From: Gambelia wislizenii
Taxonomy: Eukaryota > Chordata > Lepidosauria > Squamata > Crotaphytidae
Direction: 5' to 3'
Assembly (NCBI GenBank): GCA_030847615.1
Contig: JAUMIR010000002.1
Span: 195,159,809 to 195,223,808 of the forward strand
DNA length: 64,000 nucleotides
The first letter of the stretch is position 1; the number at the start of each line of letters is the position of its first letter. The translations under genes and the position numbers were made by a program. Positions 1 to 11,156 of this stretch are shown piece by piece. The notes below the pieces were generated by a model, which saw only the letters and a program-made list of their open reading frames with translations, did no database searches and was not told the DNA's origin.

Positions 1-566
1 CCTCCCCCCGGCCTTCCGAAGCAGGCGCCGGGGCTTTGGAGCCCCGGAGCCCGCTTAAAAAGGCCGGGGAAGGCAGCGGGTGGGCAGCTGTCTTCCTCTC
101 CCCGGCCTTCCTGAGTGGACTCCGGGGCTTAGAAGCCTTGGAGTCCCCTCAGGAAGACCGGGGAAGGCAGCGGGCGGGCGGGGAGGAGGCTTTCTGAGCG
201 GACTCTGGGGCTTTAGAGCCCCGGAGCCCGCTTAGGAAGGGCGGGGAAGGCAGCAGGTGGGCGGGAGGGAAGCTGCCCGGCCTCTCCCCGGCCTTCCTGA
301 GGGGAGTCTGGGTCTTAGAAGCCTCGGAGTCCCTTTAGGAAGGCCGGGAAAGGCGGAGGGAGGGAGGCTGCCTGCCCCACCACCACCCCCCAGCCTTCCT
401 GAGCAGACTCCGGGGCTTTGAAGCCCCGGAGCCATCTCTGGAAGGCCGGAGAAGGTGCAGGCAGGAGGTTGCCCCGCCTCTCGGCAGCCTTCCCTAAGGG
501 GCTGGGGCTAAACTGCGCATAATCAAAACCGCGAGTGTGAAAGCCGCAAATGTCTAGGGGCAACTG
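1..566. mobile_element. GC-rich Tigger-like element with internal minisatellite (left end off window)
   Basis: The segment is very GC-rich and built of an imperfect repeat of roughly 90-105 bp: a cggggctt core, a paired ccccggagcc, then cttcctgag. It appears about five times (near 28, 121, 205, 305 and 410). It ends in a terminal motif (accgcgagtgtgaaagccgc...ggggcaactg) followed by TA. That end matches the ends of 1556-2171 and 38092-38714. No gene is visible, and the open frames here follow from GC bias. Confidence 0.7.
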
Positions 567-599
567 TACTCATGGTTAAGTCTAGAAATTTTAGTGAAA

Positions 600-985
600 A
601 ATCAACCCCAAAACCTGGGTTGACCTATCCATGGGTAAATGTAAGTACTGTACCTTAACTCTTATTGGAAAAGGGACCATCTCCTTCTCTGAGTAGAGTG
701 GCGAAAGGTGAGAGCTTGGGCTGTCCTTGTAAACCTAAAAGGAGCACGGACCCCCCTCTACTCTCTCCACCATGGTGTTGTTTCTGGCCTTTTTGAATAT
801 CTGGGTGGGAAAATGTGATGGCTCTTTGGTACTTCCCCTCAAAGGAGCACTGAGGGAGGAGAGAGGGTCAGTGCTTCTTTTAGGTTCTCCTGTGATGGAT
901 TAAGCTCTCACCTTTTGCCACTCAGAGAAAGGAATGGTTCCCCCTCCCCATTTTATTAATAAGAGTTAATACTGTATCTTAGATT
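600..985. repeat. Palindromic (fold-back) repeat
   Basis: The left arm (about 646-722, with taactcttatt and gtggcgaaaggtgagagctt) is the inverse of the right arm (about 899-981, with aagctctcacctttt and aagagttaat). The homology continues inward through ctaaaaggagcac. It is an imperfect hairpin of about 340 bp, probably a non-autonomous DNA element. Confidence 0.7.
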
Positions 986-1555
986 TTGTCAAAAAAGGAA
1001 GCATCACTTACAAAACGTCTTTTTGAATGTCTGGGCAGGAAAATGGTGGTGGCCAGGGCTGCTGGCCCCTTGTGGTGGTTGGCACTTTCACCTCTCCACG
1101 TAATAACCCTTGACTTGTCATATCAAAATCCATAGTTTTGGCCCCAAAACCTGTCCTCGACTTATACATGATATCAGCTTATACACAAGTATATATGATA
1201 GGTCAGTAAATGTAGCACAAAAAATACATTTAAAAATTAATATAACTGCAAAGACAATTGTTTTGGGGGCAATGATCAAACTAGCATGTGAAGGAACATA
1301 GTATTAGTTTCAGTGTGCAGCTCTGTGTGAACATTTTTTTCATCCTCAGTTATCAGGCTAATCTTTTTTACAGTGCAGATGGGGGGGGGGTGGCAACTCA
1401 GGGCATGATAACCCACCTTAAACACCATGTGATTATTTGCTGTGAGAAAGGCAGTTGCTGGGTCTACCGAAGCAAGCCTGTTGGCAGTGCTGTCAAGCAT
1501 GATACCTCAATGCCAGTAATAACCAATTCATACCCAAATTTTAAAAAACGGAGTA

Positions 1556-2171
1556 CAGTCGTCCCTTCACATTCGCAGGGGTTAGGGGCGGAAGTCCCCC
1601 GTGAATGTGAAAAAAACGCGAATAAGAATAGTCCTTCGCCCCACCAGTCTGCAACCCACCCCGTCGCTACTCTCCCTCAGCCCCCCCGCCCTTCCCAAAG
1701 TGGCTACGATGGGCTTCAGGAGCCCCCGTCGCCACTCTCCCTCAGCCCCCCCGCCCTTCCCAAAGTGGCTACGATGGGCTTCAGGAGCCCCCATCGCCAC
1801 TCTCCCTCAGCCCCCCCGCCCTTCCCAAAGTGGCTACGATGGGCTTCAGGAGCCCCCGTCACCACTCTCCCTCAGCGCCCCCGCCCTTCCCAGAGTGGCT
1901 ACAGGGGCTTCAGGAGCCCCTGCCGCAACTCTCCCTCACCCCCCCGCCCTTCCCAAAGTGGCGTAGGGGGTCCCTCGCTGCCTTGGGAAGGGACTGGGGT
2001 GGAGTGAGGGAGGCTTTCCATCCCCCCCTTTCCCAAGGCAGCGAAGGGATTCGTGAGAAACCCTTCACTGCCTTGGGAAGGGACGGGGTGGAGTGTAGAG
2101 GGGGGGCAGGCGGCTTTCCGCGAATAATCAAAACTGCGAATGTGAAAGTCATGAATGTGGAGAGTCAACTG
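1556..2171. mobile_element. Tigger-like element with internal 65-bp minisatellite
   Basis: Terminal inverted repeats (cagtcgtcccttcacattcg at the left, gaatgtggagagtcaactg at the right) are flanked by TA on both sides, as in Tc1/mariner elements. The interior holds about five copies of a 64-65 bp unit (around cccttcccaaagtggctac near 1688, 1752, 1817, 1882 and 1947). The apparent long frames on both strands come from this repeat and are not genes. Confidence 0.8.
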
Positions 2172-2228
2172 TATATGTATCCCATGATAAGTTTTGAGCT
2201 ATTCGAAATGATATATCCACATCTCTAG

Positions 2229-2320
2229 GAATAATAATAATAATAATTAATAATAATTTATTTCTACCCTGCCCCTCTGCAACGCATCGGGGCGGCTTAC
2301 ATTATAATCATTTGCTACAA
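2229..2320 (-). repeat. Short L2-like 3' end with (ATT)n tail
   Basis: aataataat followed by atttatttctaccctgcccc and catcggggcggcttac is the reverse complement of the end of L2-like copies such as 19548-19830. Confidence 0.6.
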
Positions 2321-2472
2321 AGGAAACATTTGCTACAAAGTGACATAGAACTGTATCTGGCACATCTTCTACTGACAGTAAATATGCACAGCAAACTTAT
2401 TTAATGCTTCAATGTTTGTTTGAAAAACCAGTTTACTATAAAATCCAAAATCATTTTGGCCCATAATACAAG

Positions 2473-2605
2473 GGTAAGCAACTGTGACCTTCAAGATGTT
2501 GTTGAACTACAGTTCCCATCAGCTGTAGACAACACTACAAATGGCTGACAGTTGCTGGCAACTGAAGTCCAGCAGCATCTGGAGGGCCAGAGTTGCCCAT
2601 CCTTT
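2473..2605. repeat. Palindromic MITE
   Basis: ggtaagcaactgtgaccttc...gaactacagttcccatcag is mirrored by ctgaagtccagcagcatctgg...agagttgcccatcc. A similar palindrome lies at 39182-39310. Confidence 0.6.
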
Positions 2606-4592
2606 CTATAGAAACAGATATCAAGTAGCCTTTACTTTTTAGCTATTTCTAGTCGTGATGGGGAAAAACAGTTTTGTATCAAGCTGGATGTGGCAGCTTT
2701 CAGTATCTTATCTCTGGTGTTTTGATTGTTCTCATACTAAAACAGACTTTTAAAAGATTCTACAAACCATTTGTTCAACCTTATTTTTGTAGGTCTTACT
2801 CTGTGGAGGGTGTATTTGTTACCATGTTGCAATCCCATCACAGCTTAGCTGTTAGATAAAATTAGTTACTGTTGCCAAATGAAATAAATCTTTTGATGTA
2901 AGGCCATCCTAGCAAATGGTACTTGCAAGGAATACAGACAATTAAATTGCACTGTTCTCATGTCTGAACAGCTTGCGTCTCGAACTGACTCTGTCTCAAG
3001 TTTACTGAGTCAGGGCACAGTTGGCAATTTAGCACTGGGCAGGAAGGCCAACATGCAGGTCTGGCTTGCTCTTACTGGGGTCAGAAGGTTCTCTTGCTGC
3101 TGTTCAAGAGTGCCACAAACTCCTATGCAACAGGCTGCCAGTTGCCTGCCTCAGAAGTAACAGTCAACTAAAGCAGATCAGGGAAAAAATGTTAAAATGT
3201 CAGGATCCTACAGGGCAAATGCTTTGGTTTGCATTTGACTTTGCCTCTGACACAGTTCAGGCATTACCTGCTTAGGAGTTATGAAGGAATTTTTATCTAG
3301 TTAAACTGGTCTGGTGACCCTTGCTTTTTTCCCTTTGACATTTCACACAGTTGACGTTAAGCGTGTCTTATGAAACTTTAGACTCAAGCAATTCCTGCCT
3401 GGCACAAGTTGGTATCTCCTTTCTGCCTGTGCCATATTATAGTCTTGTGGTTATGATCCAATCCATACAATCTATCAAGCAGGAAGGGTCTTTGTTGTGC
3501 TGGAAAACATTCAGATATTGCAGCCTTACTTTTCCTCCTCAGTTATACTGTGTAACTAAAGACACTTTAGTAAGAATTCCTAAATAACAGCGTTTTATGA
3601 TGTTGTGCCATACAGTACCTTGTTAAATTGATATAGTATCTATAACCTGGGTTTTATTATTCAGTATCTCATGATCTGTTAATGAGTATCAATGTAACAC
3701 TCTCCTTGCTGGCTTGTGTATCTAAGGTCTTTTCCTTAAGCTACACAATGAAGAGATTCCTAACATTCATGTTGAGCAAAAGTTTCCTCCCCTTTTCTCA
3801 GTAACTATGGCATGGTGGGCTGAAGTTCAGTAAACGGGGTAAAAGTCATGTGGGTGGAACTCCAGATTCTTTCCAGCCATTTGCTAACAGGCTAGAACTG
3901 TGTGTGGGATAAAGAGTAAAGTGGATAGCTGAACTGAGACCTTGCTATTTGATCTGTTCCATGACCTTGATGCTGCTTTCGCTTTCTTTGAGCTCCTGTA
4001 GTCTAAAGGTATTGAAGGATGTCACTGAACCTGCATTTTAAGCATTCATCAAAATGAGATGGAAAGTCATTTAGAAATCCAAACCCATGACTGTGCCTAC
4101 CACAGAATCTTTTTTTTTTTACTTCAATCGGAAGCTAGTGAATTTCTTCTCACTTTCTTAAATTAAAAAATATCTGGAACTTCTCTTTAAAACTAATATA
4201 CCTAACCAGTGTTCCATTAGGGTTGCAGAGGACAAATTAGTGAAGCTCACTAGCTGGGACTGGGACATGTTCACAGTTGCATGTTTCACTGTCCTCCCTC
4301 CCCAAGCAATTTCTACAAACCATCTCTTCACATCCCAGCACATAAGGAGTAGACTCCATTGAGCACATGCCTTCTGAGAAAATATATAGAGTTGTGCTCT
4401 AAGGAGAGTATAAGATGGAAACTTACAACATAGTGAACTAATAGTAAAGTGAATCTTTTCCTTTGGCATAGTACAAGAACTGAGTTTCCTGATGAAGTTA
4501 ATCTACAGAAGTTTCAGGACAAACAAATTGTAATTAGCATGGGATTTACATCCACAAAATGTGGTAGCAGCTGGTGGTTGGTTGGTTTGCTT
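2606..4592. other. No gene recognised
   Basis: AT-rich, apparently single-copy sequence. Both strands have only short frames without family motifs, and no ACOX1 exon 1 or 2 was found. It is probably intron 2 of ACOX1 or intergenic. Confidence 0.5.
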
Positions 4593-4597
4593 GTTTA

Positions 4598-5130
4598 TGT
4601 CATATATATACGGTTGCCAGCCTGCCCTTACAGGGCAGTGGGACAGATTAGCAGAGCTGCAGCAAAAATGTGATGTTTGGGCAAAAATTGCATACTTTGT
4701 GGAAAAACTTGGAGACAGATCACCAAAAATGCCTTTATGGTTGCTTTATTGAAAGCTACAAACTACTAAGTAAACAAACCACATTTTGACAGAATAGCAC
4801 AGTCAAACTCAGAGAAAAGTAATCATTTCTGACTCTCTCCTCCTGAGATTCAGCAGACACTGCTTGCAATTACATCTTACACACACACAGAGTGAGATCC
4901 TTCCTCCCTTTGGGTAGAAACTCTTCCCATAACAATCTAGCTGCCTTGTCTGGCAACTTAACTGATAAGAAACTATCTGGCTCTTCCCAGACAAACAGAG
5001 AGAAATGATCTCACTTCAACCTTGAAAGCAAAACACAGTGAGGCCTGTACTTTAGAGATTCTCTTTGCCTGGGGATAAAATCACTTCAGAGCCTTGGCAT
5101 TTTGGACTGCAATACCCATTTTCCCCCACA
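4598..5130 (-). repeat. Copia 3' LTR
   Basis: This 533-bp LTR starts tgtcatatatat and ends cccccaca on the + strand, with gttta immediately before it. On the minus strand a purine-rich stretch (aatcagagggg) directly precedes it, as expected for a polypurine tract. Confidence 0.92.
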
Positions 5131-5162
5131 CCCCTCTGATTTGTCATCTAGGCAAATGCACT

Positions 5163-5990
5163 TTACACATCAGACATCACACCCAACCTGTTGCACAAAT
5201 ACACATGCATTGTTGGGCCCAGGGCTTTGGTAAACAAATCTGTGATGTTCTCTTCACTGGGGCAGTAGTCCAAACTGATTAGACCATTTGGAATGGCTTC
5301 CCTTATGTTCTGAAACTTTACAGCAACGTGTTTGTTTCTACTTTTCATCCCCTCTGAACACGCCATGTGAATGCATGTTTATGAATCTTCAAAAACTTTA
5401 ACAGGACCCTTTATTGGGATACCCAGATCATCAAATGTTTGCCTCAAATATGTCACCTCAGACACCAACGAACTCAGAGCTGCAAATTCTGCCTCCGCAG
5501 AACTCAAAGCAATAGTTGATTGCTTTCTGGATCCCCAATAAATGGCAGTGTCAGCATAGAAGATGACCATCCCTGTATTGGACTTTCTATCGTGGATTTC
5601 ACTGGCGAAATCTGCATCCAAAAAACACTTTAGCTCATGGCATCCTTGTGAACTGATTATCACACCATGGTCTAGGGTTCCACGCAAATATCTAAGCACC
5701 CTTTTCAGACCTAGCCAATCATGTTGAGTTGGCTTTGCCACCTTACTAGACAGAATATTGACAGCATATTTTATATCAGGGCGAGACCATTTTGCAATGT
5801 ACAACAGACTTTCAATTACAAAATGGAAAAGGTCAGAACATTCAAACAACCTATCATCTGTAACATTGACAAAATCTGTACACATAGGAGTCTTTGCAGG
5901 TTTACATTGAGATATGTTACACAGGTCTAGCACTTTTTCAGTTTTCTGGGTTTGGCTCATCTTGAAACCACCATTCTCAAGCCTTTGAAA
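5163..5990 (-). pseudogene. Copia RNase H region
   Basis: This stretch encodes YIAKWSRPDIKYAVN, FLDADFAS, IYWGSRKQSTIALSSAEAE and, in another frame near 5163-5366, the terminal block with FTKAL. These are standard copia RNase H motifs. A stop near 5378 and a frame change break the end of the polyprotein. Confidence 0.87.
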
Positions 5991-6049
5991 ATCTACCCCC
6001 AGATAGTGTTGTATTAGACCAAGATCCTTGGAGCTTGAGTTTTGAACCC

Positions 6050-7152
6050 AGCTCCTTCTTGAACCTCTCCACCTGAATGTCAGTTTGTGTGATCAAACAT
6101 AGATCATCTACAAGAGCTATTAGGATTTCTTAACTCTGGTTGGAACCTCTTGTGTACAAACATGGATCAGCAATGCTGTTCTGAAAACCAGCACTCTTCA
6201 GCTGTTCATCCAAACAGAGATACCAGCATCTCCCACTTTGTTTCAAACCATACAAAGCCCTTTTAAGTTTGTACACATGGTTTGGCCCACTACTATGAAA
6301 TCCAGGAGCCTGCTCTACATAAATGCACTCATCCAGTGGGACATTTAGAGAGGCAGTTTCCATATCAAAGTGATTAACTTTGAACCTGTGCAGGCTTGCA
6401 ACAGACAAAGCAATCTTGATACTTTGGGCTCTGGCAGTGGGTGCAAATACTTGATCATAGTTCGGATCCTTTATTTGTGAATACCCCTTAGCCACCAAAT
6501 GTGCCTTGTATTTAACATTATCATCGTGCATTTGTTTCCTTTTAATACACCCCATGGCACCCAACAGCCTTCTGCCCCTCTTGCAGTGGGACAACATCAT
6601 ACACGTCATGGTCTGCAATGGATTTCATTTCACTCTCCATTGCCTGTTCCACCTTTGTTGCTCAACTTGAGGCAACTTCAGGACATCAGTAAAATTGTCA
6701 GGTTCAAAAGTTACCTGGAACACTTTTACATTTTGCACAGTGAACCTTTGGGATGGCACTCCCTTGGTTTCTCTGCTAGAATGTCGTGGAATGCTAGCAT
6801 GGGGTTCATCACTGTCAGAGTCTTCATTTGACTCAGTCTCTATGTCAGAGGGCTCCTGCTTTGGGGCTCTCCATTCAGGTTTTTGGGAACTGCTAGCCCC
6901 TGATCCAGCTGCTTGTTGTGGCTGGCCATTCTGTGCCTCATCCACAAAAGAAGGCAAAATTACTTCTGGGTTAGAGTGCACATGGCCCCAGTTAGCATGC
7001 TCCTCGAACTCAGCATTTCTAGAAATCAGAACTTTGCCATTCGGGAGAGCAAAACGCCATGCCTTACTTGCCTGCTCATAGCCCAGAAACCTCAGCCTTT
7101 TAGCTTTGGGTTCCCCCTTTCTCTTGATTGCTTTTAAAATGTTCACCCACAC
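6050..7152 (-). pseudogene. Copia integrase C-terminus and reverse transcriptase (broken)
   Basis: From 7152 leftward the frame reads the integrase tail (LRFLGYEQ) and a linker. A second frame (6130-6618) carries RT motifs: LVAKGYSQ, FDMETASLN (the first catalytic Asp block) and LYGLKQSGRCWY. A LVDDL box, a variant of copia YVDD, is encoded near 6085-6120. Stops separate the pieces. Confidence 0.85.
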
Positions 7153-7174
7153 ATAGGATCCAAAGACCCTAATG

Positions 7175-7334
7175 AGTACCCGGCTTGTGGGGGCAATTAG
7201 CTAACACACATTGGAAACTGCTTAATGCAGTGTAGATGTGTAAATTGCTATTGCTTAAAACAGTTTGTAAGCCGCTCTGATAGTCTTGTGGCTGAAGAGT
7301 GGGGTATAAATAAATAAATAAATAAATAATTTAA
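7175..7334 (+). mobile_element. SINE-like insertion in the copia integrase
   Basis: A 160-bp segment ending in gtttgtaagccgctctgat, ggggtataaataaa and an (AAAT)n tail interrupts the copia frame. Copia sequence resumes exactly across a short duplication, aatg (7171-7174 and 7335-7338). The same 3' motif occurs inverted at about 21459-21535. It post-dates the copia insertion. Confidence 0.75.
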
Positions 7335-8130
7335 AATGTGCTTGACAGATGGCTTCTTGCCATAAAACATGAAAAATGGGGTATTTGATACCACTGAACT
7401 TAGCATGTGGTTACTCAAATAATTAGCCGTCAACATGGCTTCCCCCCAGTACTTCTTTTCAATGTTTGCATCAAACATCAGACTGTCTTTGTCTGCAAAA
7501 CACCAATCTTTCTCTCTGCCACTCCATTCTGACTGGGAGAAAATGGGGGCCGTCAGCCTGTGGAAAATTCCCTTCTGCTTTAGCCACCTCTGGAATTCAT
7601 TTGACATGAACTCCCCTCCCCTGTCCGACTGGAGAGCAGACAGCCTCTGAGAAAAACGTTTCTCAACATAAGCTAGCCAAGCCTTAAAAGTCTCAAAAGT
7701 TTCATCCTTACTCTTGAGTAAGAAAACAAATGAGAAACAACTGAAGTTGTCTACAATTACCAAGACATACCTGGCCCCACCCAAAGTTGCTGGATAGGGC
7801 CAGCCAGGTCCATGTGGACCAGTTCGAGGATCCTGTTGGACCTCCTGTCACTGTGCTTAGGGGAAGGAGAAACCTTTGACTTTGTTTACAAATTCCACAA
7901 TCCAGGTATCTATCACATCCCCTCAAAGTCAGACCATCCACCATGTCAGGCATCTGCTTAAGAACTTTAAAACTTATGTGACCAAATATCCTATGCATCA
8001 AATGCACGCAGTTGTTATGCATGGGAGCATTTGTCATCACAGAACCAGTTTGGGTTTCCTGTACAGAGTTGTACATGTAATACAGTTGATTGTGCAACAC
8101 ACCCTCAGCCAAAATGGCACCATTTTTCAA
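7248..8130 (-). pseudogene. Copia GAG-pre-integrase and integrase (broken)
   Basis: An HHCC-type pre-integrase module (HLMHRIFGHIS, then CGICKQSQ) lies near 7900-8050. The integrase catalytic region follows with YVLVIVDNFSCFSF and LQSDRGGEF (7600-7780), which contain the Asp residues of the DDE triad. The two parts are in different frames. The integrase is further cut by the SINE-like insertion at 7175-7334. Confidence 0.85.
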
Positions 8131-8394
8131 GACAAAACATTTGTTCCCTTTAAATTATATCTCACAGGCCTCCTATGTCAACCAGACAACAGAAAGCAAA
8201 CACAACTTTAAGTCTGGAACAAATTGTCCATGTTTTACATCTTGATTTAAACAGGGTACATAGCATACACCCTCACCCAAACATTTTGACTTTGATCCAT
8301 CAGCTAAACTCACATTGCAAGAGTTAGTCATTGTAATACTTTTAAAATTGTCTCTGGAATTTGAGATATGTTGGCTACACCCGCTATCGAGGGC

Positions 8395-9254
8395 TCAAGC
8401 AGATAACTCCCTTTTCTGCTCTTCTGTAGCTTGCAAAACTACTGCAGAAACAGTTATGCTAGAACCAGAGTTTTTCTGCTGGCCAGGCTTACCATCCTTC
8501 TTCCTCCTGTTGGCTTTACAGTCTTTTGCAAAGTGTCCCTTTTTACCACAGTTCCAGCAGCATCTTCCCTTGACAGCAAAAGCAGGCACTTCACCCTCAC
8601 TGCTTTCCTTGGAATCAGCCGCTGTACTGTTTTTGGAACTTCGGGGCCTTGGCTGCAAAGACTTAGAAATTTGTAAATCCCACTGGCGTTCCAGCCTTTT
8701 CTTCTCTTCCTCTAACAAATGACCAGTAATGGACAAAAATTAATGGTCAGATTTGCTGCCAGCAAGGCCTTGAGGCTGTTTACTAAAGCATCATATTTTT
8801 CATCAAGTGATGACAGGAGGAGATAACATTTGTCCCATTCTGTGAAATTTACATTCACCTCCTGAAGCTGGTCAAAATGCTCATGCAGCAAAGCAACATG
8901 TGCTGCATTATCTCCTCCAGGCTGCAATCTCATTCTGTAGAGCTTCCACATCAACATGATTTGTGACCCTGCTCCGGCATGGACATAAACTTGCCTCAAC
9001 GCTGCCCATGTCTCCCGGATTGAAGCACAGCCTCTCACATAGACTAGTTGGCTGTCTTCAATCCCCAGAATGAGTGATGCCTTGGCCCTCTCCTCAGCCC
9101 ACCTGTTGTTCCTCCCAGCATTGGGACCAGGTGTAGCTAAGATGGGGCCATAAATCAGCTGCTGGTGCAAATAAGCCTCCATCTTCACAGCCCACAGATG
9201 GTAATTTTTGTCATTTAATTTCTCAAAGGGGAGGCTTCCTGAACTAAGTGCCAT
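8395..9254 (-). pseudogene. Copia gag with CCHC zinc knuckle
   Basis: A frame starts at 9254 (MALSSGSLPFEKL) and carries the copia gag signature (KNYHLWAVKMEAYL, then a region with RMRLQPGG). It resumes in another frame to 8395 with CWNCGKKGHFAKDC, a CX2CX4HX4C nucleic-acid-binding knuckle. The product would coat the element RNA. The two halves are in different frames near 8712-8736, so the gene is broken. Confidence 0.88.
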
Positions 9255-9656
9255 GGCTGCAATTATGAACTGTCAAAGCCCTTCTCAGCTCGGTAAACCC
9301 TCCAACAGGAGTAGCTTACCAGCCGGGCTCTTCAAACGGTTCCTCTCAGCAGCTCTCCGCAGGCGTCTTAGGTTGCAGGATTGATGATCCCCTCACTGGC
9401 TTGTCAACTCCTCCAGACTTTGCCTGGCACAGACAAAAATTCCAAACATCTCCAAAATTAAATCCAAAGTTCAGATCCACAGCAAAGTAGCAAACAAGCC
9501 CATCTTGCCGCTTGTTAAAGCCCTTTAGCTTGGGCTTAACAATCTGCAGCAGTTGACTGGCAGCTTGGCCCCCAACCTGGAGCTCATAAAACTGCTATCT
9601 GGTCCCATCGACCTGTATCTGGGTCCATCTTTCCTGGAACCCATCAAAACTGTCAT

Positions 9657-9670
9657 CTGGGCCCATAACC
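9657..9670 (-). other. Copia primer-binding site (initiator tRNA-Met, internal)
   Basis: Next to the 5' LTR the + strand reads ctgggcccataacc. This equals the anticodon-arm sequence of vertebrate initiator tRNA-Met around its CAU anticodon. The minus-strand RNA would pair with the internal part of that tRNA, not its 3' end. This is the half-tRNA priming known for Drosophila copia. Confidence 0.8.
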
Positions 9671-10204
9671 TGTCACGTATATATGGTTGCCCGCCTGCCC
9701 TTACAGGGCAGTGGGGCAGATTAGCAGAGCTGCAGCAGAAATAATGACGTTTGGGCAAAAATTGCACACTTTGTGGAAAAACTTGGAGACAGATCACCAA
9801 AAATGCCTTTCTGGTTGCTTTATTGAAAGCTAGAAACTACTAAGTGAACAGACTACATTTTGACAGAACAGCACAGTCAAAACTCAGAGAAAAGAAATCA
9901 TTTCTGCCTCTCTCCTCCTGAGATTCAGCAGACACTGCTTGCAATTACATCTTACACACACACAGGGTGAGATCCCTCTTCACTTTGGGTATAAACTCTT
10001 CCCATAACATCTAGCTGCCTTGTCTGGGAACTTAACTGATAAGAAACTATCTGGGTCTTCCCAGAGAACCAGAGAAAAATGATCTCACTTCAGCCTTGAA
10101 AGCAAAACACAGTGAGGCCTGTACTTAAGAGATTCTCTTTGCCTGGGGATAAAATCACTTCAGGGCCTTGGCATTTTGGACTGCAATACCCATTTTCCCT
10201 AACA
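9671..10204 (-). repeat. Copia 5' LTR
   Basis: This 534-bp LTR is the direct copy of 4598-5130. On the + strand it starts tgtcacgtatat and ends ccctaaca, and gttta follows. It is the 5' LTR because gag begins just inside it, reading leftward. Confidence 0.92.
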
Positions 10205-10209
10205 GTTTA

Positions 10210-10528
10210 GGCAGGCAAAGTTATTGGGCCATAGGCTTGTAAATGTGAAGTATGACACTGCATGAATGTTCTATGTACAGAGGCAGTGCACCTCTGAGTG
10301 TCAGATGCTGTGAACAAACAGTTGGAAGAACAGCAGTGTTCTTTCCTGTTTGTGAACTTCTGAAAGATACCAGGCAAGCCATAGTTGGATATATGGACCT
10401 TTGGACTAATGAACCTTGGCCTGATCCAGCAAGCAGGGGTGTAAACTACTGGGGGACAGCAGGGCTCAAGCCCTGCCAGGATTTCCTAGAATTGGCAAAA
10501 CCCCTTCCAGGCAACCAGCTGTTACATG
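10210..10528. other. No gene recognised
   Basis: Unassigned sequence between the copia target duplication and the CR1. A 105-codon frame (10252-10569) has no recognisable motif and runs into CR1 sequence. Confidence 0.4.
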
Positions 10529-11156
10529 TTAGAATCATAGAGTTGGAAGAGACCACAAGGGCTATCTAGTCCAACCCCCTGCCATGCAGGAATACACAAT
10601 TAAAGCACCCCTGATAGATGGCCATCCAGCCCCTGTTTAAAAACCTCCAAAGAAAGAGACTCCACCACACTCTTGAGGCAGCACATTCCACTGTCAAAGA
10701 GCTCTTACTGTCAGGAAGTTCTTCTTAATGTTTAGGTGGAATTTCTTTTCCTGTAGTTTGAGTCCATTGCCCCGTGTCCTAGTTTCTAGAGGAGCAGAAA
10801 ACAAGCTTGTGCCATCCTCAGTATGACATCCCTTCAAATATTTAAACATGGCTATATGTCACCTCTTAACCTTCTCTTCTCCAGACTAAACATACCGAGC
10901 TCCCTAAGCCACTCCTCATAGGGCATGGCATCCAGACCTCCCACCATTTCAGTCACCCAGCTTGTCAATATTCTTTTTGAATTATGGTGCACAGAACTGG
11001 ACACAGTATTCCAGGTGAGGTCTGACCAAAGCAGAATAGAGTGGCACTATTATTTCCCTTGACCTAGCACTATACTATTGGTGCAGCCCAGAATCGCATT
11101 TGCTTTTTTAGCTGCTGTATCACACTGCTAACTCATATTCAGCTTGTGGTCTACTA

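Larger units (their letters stand above)
4598..10204 (-). mobile_element. Full-length Ty1/copia LTR retrotransposon (inactive)
   Basis: The 5.6-kb element reads on the minus strand. Two direct LTRs (4598-5130 and 9671-10204) begin TGTCA and end ACA on the + strand. They are flanked by the 5-bp target duplication gttta (4593-4597 and 10205-10209). From right to left the coding order is gag with a CCHC knuckle, GAG-pre-integrase HHCC, integrase, reverse transcriptase and RNase H. Integrase before RT is the copia order. The frame is broken by stops, shifts and a 160-bp SINE-like insertion (7175-7334), so it is not active. The LTRs differ at only a few per cent of sites by eye. Confidence 0.95.

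Noticed and set aside
1..566. CpG-island promoter for ACOX1
   Set aside because: The GC-rich block is a tandem repeat ending in a transposon terminus shared with two other loci. No exon 1 follows it.
9657..9670. tRNA-Met gene
   Set aside because: Only the 14-nt anticodon-arm segment is present, directly beside the LTR. It is the copia primer-binding site.
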